DNA of 5,821 nt from Erysipelotrichaceae bacterium (GTDB taxonomy: Bacteria; Bacillota_I; Bacilli_A; Erysipelotrichales; Erysipelotrichaceae). Within the stretch, counting starts at the first letter, position 1, and each line of letters opens with the position of its first letter. The notes under the pieces were generated by a model. That model was not told where the DNA came from, did no database searches, and saw only the letters and a list, made by a program, of their open reading frames with translations. Position numbers and translations under genes: made by a program. Where the stretch lies: positions 1 through 5,821 of the forward strand of contig JAFONG010000248.1 in assembly GCA_017418585.1 (NCBI GenBank), given 5' to 3'. This document shows positions 1 to 4,121 of this stretch, piece after piece.

Positions 1-32
1 CTGATCTGCACTCATACAGCTCACAGAAATTG

Positions 33-65
33 AAAACCCGGCTTTCATATGGAAAACCGGGTTTT
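33..65. terminator. Intrinsic terminator closing the phosphatase gene, possibly bidirectional
   Basis: A 9-bp inverted repeat pairs AAAACCCGG (33-41) with CCGGGTTTT (57-65). An inner TTTC/GAAA pairing (43-46 with 52-55) extends the stem. On the minus strand it starts 3 nt after the phosphatase stop codon and ends in TTTTCAATTT, so it should terminate that gene. On the plus strand it is followed by TTTTTGTTT, so it could also end a rightward gene lying left of the window. The structure is seen directly; bidirectional activity is inferred. Confidence 0.8.
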
Positions 66-68
66 TGT

Positions 69-584
69 TTATAATTCGAACTCAACGATCGTGCCGCATT
101 TTATATGTTCGCAGTTCGTAACCGCACGGATCATAGTCTCATGGCCGACAACGATCACTTTTTTGAAAGCGGCGTATTTCTTCAAAACGTTCAGGACGCG
201 GCTGCGAAGCACGTCTTTCTCTTCCCAGCGCTCACTGTCCGAACTGTGTTTCCCCTGATTGCGGATATAGGCTTCGTAAGCCGCATCCTCTTCATCATCA
301 GTCACAGCACGATAACCGGTATCAGCGACCCATTCATGAAGATCCGTCTCGACGCGGATATCGGCTTTCAGTTTTTTAGACAGGATCGCTGCCGACTGGA
401 CGGCCCGGGTGTATGGAGAACACAGGATCAGGTCTGCGCCGGCGAGTCTGGGATCACCGGCAGCCTTGCTGATCTGATGAATGCCTTTTTCGGACAGCGG
501 AGCAAGATTTACGCCGAAACCCTGATAGATCCCGGTATTTCTTTCGCTGTAGTCTGTCTTTCCATGGCGAACAAAATAGAACAT
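69..584 (-). CDS. Histidine phosphatase family protein (phosphoglycerate-mutase-like)
   Basis: This 171-residue protein belongs to the histidine phosphatase (phosphoglycerate mutase-like) superfamily, soluble enzymes that remove or transfer phosphate through a phospho-histidine. Visible hallmarks are the N-terminal YFVRHGKT with nucleophile His7 in R6-H7-G8, SPYTRA with the phosphate-binding Arg60, an acidic residue at DLHEW (Glu84), and VVGHE with the second catalytic His148. All core catalytic residues are present, so it is probably active, but the substrate cannot be read from sequence. It is short for the family and stops soon after the last strand. An ATG four codons upstream (594-596) is possible, but I chose 582-584: GAGG sits 6 nt before it, and the family usually starts a few residues before RHG. 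It lies downstream of the Cys-rich gene on the same strand, separated by a hairpin, so transcription may be partly by readthrough. I see no clear promoter of its own. Confidence 0.9.
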   Translation of the reverse strand: MFYFVRHGKTDYSERNTGIYQGFGVNLAPLSEKGIHQISKAAGDPRLAGADLILCSPYTRAVQSAAILSKKLKADIRVETDLHEWVADTGYRAVTDDEEDAAYEAYIRNQGKHSSDSERWEEKDVLRSRVLNVLKKYAAFKKVIVVGHETMIRAVTNCEHIKCGTIVEFEL

Positions 585-597
585 GATAAACCTCATG

Positions 598-623
598 AAA
601 AACGACGCTTATTGCGCCGTTTT
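598..623 (-). terminator. Hairpin terminator or attenuator between the Cys-rich gene and the phosphatase gene
   Basis: Reading the minus strand, AAAACGGCGC (623-614) pairs with GCGTCGTTTT (608-599) over a 5-nt loop, with one G-U wobble. A short T run (602-598) follows. The TAA stop of the upstream gene (624-622) overlaps the 5' edge of the stem. This fits an intrinsic terminator. The tail is short and the next gene begins only 14 nt further on, so partial termination is plausible. Confidence 0.65.
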
Positions 624-1644
624 ATTCATCGTCATCCGCCAGTGCTTTACGGAGGAATTCCATGCCTCTTTCAGCAAGGTCGAGAATGGCTTTCTTCGTC
701 TTCCGGATCTCTTCCTTGGTTTCCGGACGGTTGTAGTAATCATCAAAGCCCTTGCGGACATTGGTGGTCACGTCTTTGACCGTCTTGACGACGTTCTGGA
801 CATCCTCGCTCATTAAGAAGACATCGATCGGGGAAGGCTCGCCGTTTTCTTTCTCCGGCTCTGCCTTGAATTCTTTAGTCACAGTCTCTTCAGCTGCGGA
901 TTCTTCAGCGACTGGTTCCTCTGCCGGTTCTTCGCAGCAGCAGGGTTCTTCCTTGCAGCAGCATTCTTCCTGCTTCGGTTCTTCACAGCAGCAAGGCTTT
1001 TCTTCCTTACAGCAGCACTCTTCCTGTTTCGGCTCCTCGCAACAGCATTCCTCTTTTTTGTCTTCGCATTCGCAGACTTCTTCAACAACATCCGCGACTT
1101 CTTCTTTGACTTCTTCGACTGTCTCTTCGACCTGTTCCTTGACTTCTTCAGCAGTTTCGGCGACCTCTTCTACGACGTCTGCAACTTCGTCACAGACTTC
1201 CTGACAAGTCTCGGCAGCTTCTTCAACAACTTCTTCAACGGTTTCCTCAACTGCTTCTTCCGGAACTTCTTCAACAGTCTTCTCAACGACAGGTTCTTCT
1301 GCCGGCGCCGGTTCTTCTTCAGCCGGGACTTCTTCCGGTTCCGGCTGCTGGGGTGCATATTCGGCTCCGAAACTGCGGATCCGGTCGATCGTGTAGTTGC
1401 ATGCTTCTTCGCAGCGATCGCCGACTCTCTGCAGGAATTCGTCGACTTTTTCATCCTGCGCGAGTTCGTTGACAGTTGCTTCGATCTTGTTTCCGGCATT
1501 TTTCACGACTTCGATGGATCTGCTGACCAGTTCATCGAGCTTTTCTTTATCTTCGTCGTTCAGCAGCGGGCGCTGTTCCGCCGCTGCCAGACGGATCTCA
1601 AGGATCTTTTCGTTCATTTTCTGAATTGCTTCTCTAACGTTCAT
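622..1644 (-). CDS. Acidic coiled-coil-like protein with tandem Cys-Cys-Cys repeats, function unknown
   Basis: I do not recognise a named family for this 340-residue protein. Residues 1-95 are mixed and probably helical, with Cys78 and Cys82. Residues 100-125 are Pro/Glu-rich. Residues about 120-190 are Glu/Val/Ala repeats of the EEVxEEV type, typical of an amphipathic helix or coiled coil, with Cys147 and Cys151. Residues 191-240 contain C191-E-C193 and five Cys triplets starting at 200, 210, 218, 228 and 235, separated by charged EEPKQEE, KEEKP or KEEP spacers. Residues 270-340 are a more ordinary, probably helical domain. There are 21 cysteines in all. No signal peptide or membrane segment is seen, so it is likely cytosolic. 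The ATG has a strong AGGAGGT site 6 nt upstream. The Cys triplets suggest metal or metalloid binding or redox buffering, but no established motif proves this. Low-complexity linker between two helical domains is the simple alternative. Confidence 0.85.
   Translation of the reverse strand: MNVREAIQKMNEKILEIRLAAAEQRPLLNDEDKEKLDELVSRSIEVVKNAGNKIEATVNELAQDEKVDEFLQRVGDRCEEACNYTIDRIRSFGAEYAPQQPEPEEVPAEEEPAPAEEPVVEKTVEEVPEEAVEETVEEVVEEAAETCQEVCDEVADVVEEVAETAEEVKEQVEETVEEVKEEVADVVEEVCECEDKKEECCCEEPKQEECCCKEEKPCCCEEPKQEECCCKEEPCCCEEPAEEPVAEESAAEETVTKEFKAEPEKENGEPSPIDVFLMSEDVQNVVKTVKDVTTNVRKGFDDYYNRPETKEEIRKTKKAILDLAERGMEFLRKALADDDE
925..1047 (-). repeat. Tandem repeat encoding CCC clusters
   Basis: This stretch encodes residues 200-240 of the Cys-rich protein. 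The unit is CCCEEPKQEECCCKEEKP (residues 200-217). It is followed by a second copy lacking one Lys (218-234) and a partial third copy CCCEEP (235-240). The two copies differ at several synonymous positions: TGT/TGC, GAG/GAA and AAA/AAG. The protein pattern is therefore kept while the DNA has drifted, which argues against a very recent duplication. Confidence 0.9.
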
Positions 1645-1650
1645 GGGAGT

Positions 1651-1673
1651 ACCTCCTAGGTGCTTTCATTATA
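1651..1673 (-). promoter_or_regulatory. -10 box and ribosome binding site of the Cys-rich gene
   Basis: On the minus strand a perfect TATAAT lies at 1673-1668. AGGAGGT (1657-1651) follows, 6 nt before the ATG at 1644. The implied leader is about 15-20 nt. At the expected -35 distance the sequence (around 1691-1696, GCATTA) is a poor match, so the promoter may need an activator or be weak. Confidence 0.55.
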
Positions 1674-1679
1674 GCCTAT

Positions 1680-1693
1680 TTGTACATGTATAA
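1680..1693. promoter_or_regulatory. 14-bp near-palindrome in the divergent intergenic region, possible operator
   Basis: TTGTACATGTATAA has the reverse complement TTATACATGTACAA, so six of seven base pairs are symmetric around 1686/1687. It lies just upstream of the minus-strand -10 box and contains a plus-strand TATAAT (1689-1694). A bound regulator here could affect both divergent genes. No known operator consensus is recognised and chance is possible. Confidence 0.35.
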
Positions 1694-1747
1694 TGCTATC
1701 TTTTTCCCTCTTTTCATTGTAGAATGATACTGGTTTACTGTGTATAT

Positions 1748-1754
1748 AGGAGGG
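1748..1754 (+). promoter_or_regulatory. Strong ribosome binding site for the 1759-2616 gene
   Basis: AGGAGGG lies 4 nt before the ATG at 1759 and fixes that start codon. Candidate -10 boxes upstream are TATAAT at 1689-1694, giving a leader of roughly 58 nt, and TATATA at 1743-1748, which runs into the ribosome binding site. Neither has a convincing -35 element, so the promoter is unresolved. Confidence 0.8.
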
Positions 1755-1758
1755 ACCA

Positions 1759-2616
1759 ATGGGAGTTTACGAATTACTATCCTCGAAAGAGGATGCACGC
1801 AAAGGATCCCCTTTGTGTGAGTTCAACGGTTTCCTGGAAGATTATCTGGAAACGATCGCCGAAGAGGACGAAAACAAGGATGTCCTCGCAGAAGTCTTGA
1901 ATGTCGATAAAGACGTCAAGATCATCGTCAACCTCCGAATGGGTATCTCCAGAGAGTCCATTTCTAATCAGATCATCCGTTATAAAGACATTTTCAAACT
2001 GGAAGACAGAGCCGTCGAGATTCCTTATGTTCTTTATGCAAAAAATGATAAGGAAGAAAAGGCTTTGATCCTTGTTGGCGGTGACTATGTATATGCGAAA
2101 GGTATGTATTATTCATTGACAGAACCGGGCAGCGAATTCCAGAATTCGAAGAATGATATCGTTGCCATGGAACTGACAGACAAGGACCGTGTTAAGGAGG
2201 TCTATTCGCAGCTATTCACTAAGAGAGCAGGTCAGATCCAGCGCGATCTGGACCGTCGCCATTTCAGCAACTACGATGAGAGTTTCGCCCATGCGCTGGA
2301 GTTATCCGACGGGATCCGCGCTGAGCTCGAAGAGAAACTCGGGGAAGCAGAGGAGAAGGAGGAACTGATCCGTTCCTGCATCAGCCGCTGGTTCCTGATC
2401 AAGAAGTTCACGTACGTACAGTATATGGTCGATAAAACGATCCTGAATACGAAGTTTGCAGGCAATGTGAAGGCGCAGCGCAATCAGGCGAAACAGAACG
2501 CTGACAGCATCCGTTTCGTTTCGATCTCCGACATGTGGAGAGGGAAACTGGAGAAACCCGCCGAGGAAGTTAAGCCGGTCGCTGAGACTCCGGAAAACGA
2601 TACTGTTGAAGAATGA
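1759..2616 (+). CDS. Conserved-looking hypothetical protein with charged C-terminal half
   Basis: I do not recognise this 285-residue protein. The N-terminal part (about 1-160) looks like a folded alpha/beta domain with strand-like segments such as VKIIVNLRM and KALILVGGDYVYAKG. Residues about 160-225 are strongly charged and probably helical (the HALELSDGIRAELEEKLGEAEEKEELI region), followed by a mixed segment around ISRWFLIKKFTYVQYMV. The last 20 or so residues are an acidic, Pro/Glu-rich tail that is probably disordered. No signal peptide, membrane helix or catalytic motif is evident, so a cytosolic location is likely. It is transcribed divergently from the Cys-rich gene over a shared 114-bp region, and its own terminator follows 10 nt after the stop. 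It is therefore probably monocistronic, and co-regulation with the divergent gene is the best clue to its role. Confidence 0.85.
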   Translation: MGVYELLSSKEDARKGSPLCEFNGFLEDYLETIAEEDENKDVLAEVLNVDKDVKIIVNLRMGISRESISNQIIRYKDIFKLEDRAVEIPYVLYAKNDKEEKALILVGGDYVYAKGMYYSLTEPGSEFQNSKNDIVAMELTDKDRVKEVYSQLFTKRAGQIQRDLDRRHFSNYDESFAHALELSDGIRAELEEKLGEAEEKEELIRSCISRWFLIKKFTYVQYMVDKTILNTKFAGNVKAQRNQAKQNADSIRFVSISDMWRGKLEKPAEEVKPVAETPENDTVEE

Positions 2617-2626
2617 ATTAAGGGAT

Positions 2627-2653
2627 AAGGAAGTGCGTTGCACTTCCTTTTTT
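2627..2653 (+). terminator. Intrinsic terminator after the 1759-2616 gene
   Basis: A perfect 10-bp stem pairs AAGGAAGTGC (2627-2636) with GCACTTCCTT (2640-2649) around the loop GTT. It ends in six T residues (2648-2653). It starts 10 nt after the stop codon and separates this gene from the downstream operon. Confidence 0.9.
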
Positions 2654-2657
2654 CGTG

Positions 2658-2663
2658 TATAAT
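2658..2663 (+). promoter_or_regulatory. -10 box of the right-hand operon, placed for a leaderless transcript
   Basis: A perfect TATAAT ends 7 nt before the ATG at 2671, so transcription would be expected to begin at or next to the start codon. No Shine-Dalgarno sequence lies between them. The -35 match is weak: TTGCAC (2638-2643) would leave only a 14-nt spacer and lies inside the preceding terminator stem. Confidence 0.5.
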
Positions 2664-2670
2664 TAGAGAC

Positions 2671-3597
2671 ATGAGAAGAAGAGGTCCAGGTTTTGGTTTT
2701 TGGTTGTTCTTTTTTATTCTGATCAGCAGCGGATTCGAGGTATTCTACGGTCTGTTCGAGCTGGCGATCGTCGGGATCTTCGGCTATACGATATATCAGG
2801 TCATAAAGAATATTATCCAAAGCGCTCAGCGCAGAACAACCACAACCACCCATACAACCAACACAAACAAAGCGACGAATATGTCGAACAAAGAGCGCAA
2901 TCTGATCGATCAGCGTCTCAGCGAATACTTTAAAGACCATTACCGTCTTCCGGTCGTGGACAACATTGCGCTGACGACTCAGAATGGCACTTTTACTACG
3001 GTCGAAAACCTGTTTATTTCCTATGGGGAAGAGAATATCCTTTCGCTTGAGGAATTCCAGAAATACGATCCGGTCCTTTACAATTCCATCATCAGCCTGC
3101 TGCTGGCATTCGCCAGACAGAAAGAGGATGTCATGGGGACCGAGATCAAAACGAACGAGATCAAAGCCGGCAAGAAACTTTCAGATGCGCAGAAGTATAT
3201 CGATCAGATCAATTTGCTGAATACCGATATTCCGAACGAAGAGATCTCCAACGGTCTTTACCAGACCTGCGCGCTGCTGAAGCAGATCGATCTTTCTGAC
3301 AAGGAAAACAAGGAATCGAAACTGTCCAAGCTTTACGATTACTATCTTCCGATCCTGACCGGGATCCTGGAGAACTACCGCAATCTGCAGAAGCTCGGGA
3401 CCAACTCGGAGGAATTCAAGAACTCCGAGACCCAGCTGATCAAGACCATCATCCTGATCAACGAAGCCCTCAAGACGATCAATGAATCTCTTCATGAAGA
3501 GGACTATATGAACCTTTCCGCGGACATCACGACCCTGCAGTCACTGCTGAAGAAGGACGGCCTTGTGGAAAGCAATCCTTTCAAGGAGGAAAAATAA
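2671..3597 (+). CDS. Membrane-anchored XpaC-like protein (5-bromo-4-chloroindolyl phosphate hydrolysis family)
   Basis: This 308-residue protein starts with basic MRRRGPG. Two hydrophobic segments follow (about 8-22 and 24-46), then a Thr/Asn-rich linker (54-70), a middle region (about 72-145), and a helical C-terminal domain (about 160-305). The C-terminal part resembles the XpaC family, with the LYDYYLPILTGILENY signature at 221-236 and the acidic (S)ADI-TLQSLLKKDGL ending near 283-298. The family is named after a Bacillus dye-phosphate hydrolysis phenotype, its true activity is unsettled, and members often accompany TelA-type toxic-anion-resistance genes; no TelA is seen here. The long soluble part is probably cytoplasmic. 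The start choice is uncertain: ATG 2671 gives an ordinary membrane N-terminus, while a TTG at 2638 with AAGGA before it would add 11 residues but lies inside the terminator hairpin. This is the first gene of a three-gene operon. Confidence 0.8.
   Translation: MRRRGPGFGFWLFFFILISSGFEVFYGLFELAIVGIFGYTIYQVIKNIIQSAQRRTTTTTHTTNTNKATNMSNKERNLIDQRLSEYFKDHYRLPVVDNIALTTQNGTFTTVENLFISYGEENILSLEEFQKYDPVLYNSIISLLLAFARQKEDVMGTEIKTNEIKAGKKLSDAQKYIDQINLLNTDIPNEEISNGLYQTCALLKQIDLSDKENKESKLSKLYDYYLPILTGILENYRNLQKLGTNSEEFKNSETQLIKTIILINEALKTINESLHEEDYMNLSADITTLQSLLKKDGLVESNPFKEEK
3583..3590 (+). promoter_or_regulatory. Ribosome binding site for the 174-residue protein
   Basis: AAGGAGGA lies inside the last codons of the XpaC-like gene, 6 nt before the ATG at 3597. 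The A of this ATG is the last base of the upstream TAA stop (TAATG). Coupled translation is likely. Confidence 0.85.
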
Positions 3598-4121
3598 TGA
3601 GTCAGAAGAATAACAAAAACGATTTCCTCGATAAAGTCTATTCTGAACTTGACCGCAACCTTACAAGTGATGAAAGCCAGGAAGAACTCTTGAAAAGAGT
3701 CCTTTCTTACAATTCCGGCAACTCCATCAACTACCGTACGAACTATAATTCCCGGGTCGTAAAGAGACCGTCTCTGCCGACGGTCGCGCAGATTGGGGAA
3801 TATGAAGGCCGCTATGACTGTTTCCAGAAGCTGCTGATGAACGTGGACTACGGTCCAAACAACTCCAGCGAGTATGTCGAAGGTCACGCGGAAGCGCTCA
3901 ACAAGTACATGGCGCAGGCACAGGCTGCGTCCAAAGACCTTTCGGTCGTTGAAGCGCGCGTCAACGAGGAGATCACCAAGTACAATCACATCAACCGTGA
4001 ACGGATCTATGTCAAAGGCTATTATGACGGACTGATCTATGTATACAGAGCATTAAAGAAATCCAAGGAACTGATCGTCACCAAGATCCAGAACGAACTG
4101 CGCAAGGGGTTGAATCTATGA
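3597..4121 (+). CDS. Hypothetical protein, probably helical, between the XpaC-like and AAA+ genes
   Basis: This 174-residue protein is not a family I recognise. Residues 1-40 are charged and polar (NKNDFLDKVYSELDRN). Residues 40-60 are Asn/Ser/Tyr-rich and probably flexible. Residues about 65-170 look mainly helical, with tyrosine-rich stretches (YEGRYDCFQKL and YVKGYYDGLIYVYRAL) and a Lys/Glu-rich end. No signal peptide or membrane segment is present. It overlaps the upstream stop by 1 nt and the downstream start by 4 nt (ATGA), so the three products are probably made in coordinated amounts. A role as adaptor between the membrane protein and the AAA+ ATPase fits the position, but this is inference. 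Confidence 0.85.
   Translation: MSQKNNKNDFLDKVYSELDRNLTSDESQEELLKRVLSYNSGNSINYRTNYNSRVVKRPSLPTVAQIGEYEGRYDCFQKLLMNVDYGPNNSSEYVEGHAEALNKYMAQAQAASKDLSVVEARVNEEITKYNHINRERIYVKGYYDGLIYVYRALKKSKELIVTKIQNELRKGLNL

Noticed and set aside
105..779. A 224-codon frame on the plus strand over the phosphatase gene
   Set aside because: The minus-strand frame has all histidine-phosphatase catalytic motifs. The plus-strand frame matches nothing and crosses two hairpins.
925..1047. The tandem repeat as a CRISPR array or variable-number DNA repeat
   Set aside because: Units are about 51-54 bp, in frame, directly adjacent with no unique spacers, and differ mainly at synonymous sites, so this is a protein-coding repeat.
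752..1204. A Ser/Gln-rich 150-codon frame on the plus strand
   Set aside because: It is the mirror of the Glu/Cys repeats of the minus-strand gene (TTC reads as GAA, GCA as TGC), giving SSQQQ-type low complexity with no start signal.
3504..3989. A 161-codon frame on the minus strand over the end of the XpaC-like gene and the 174-residue gene
   Set aside because: It is antisense to a coupled gene pair with an AAGGAGGA site, and there is no start signal or family resemblance.
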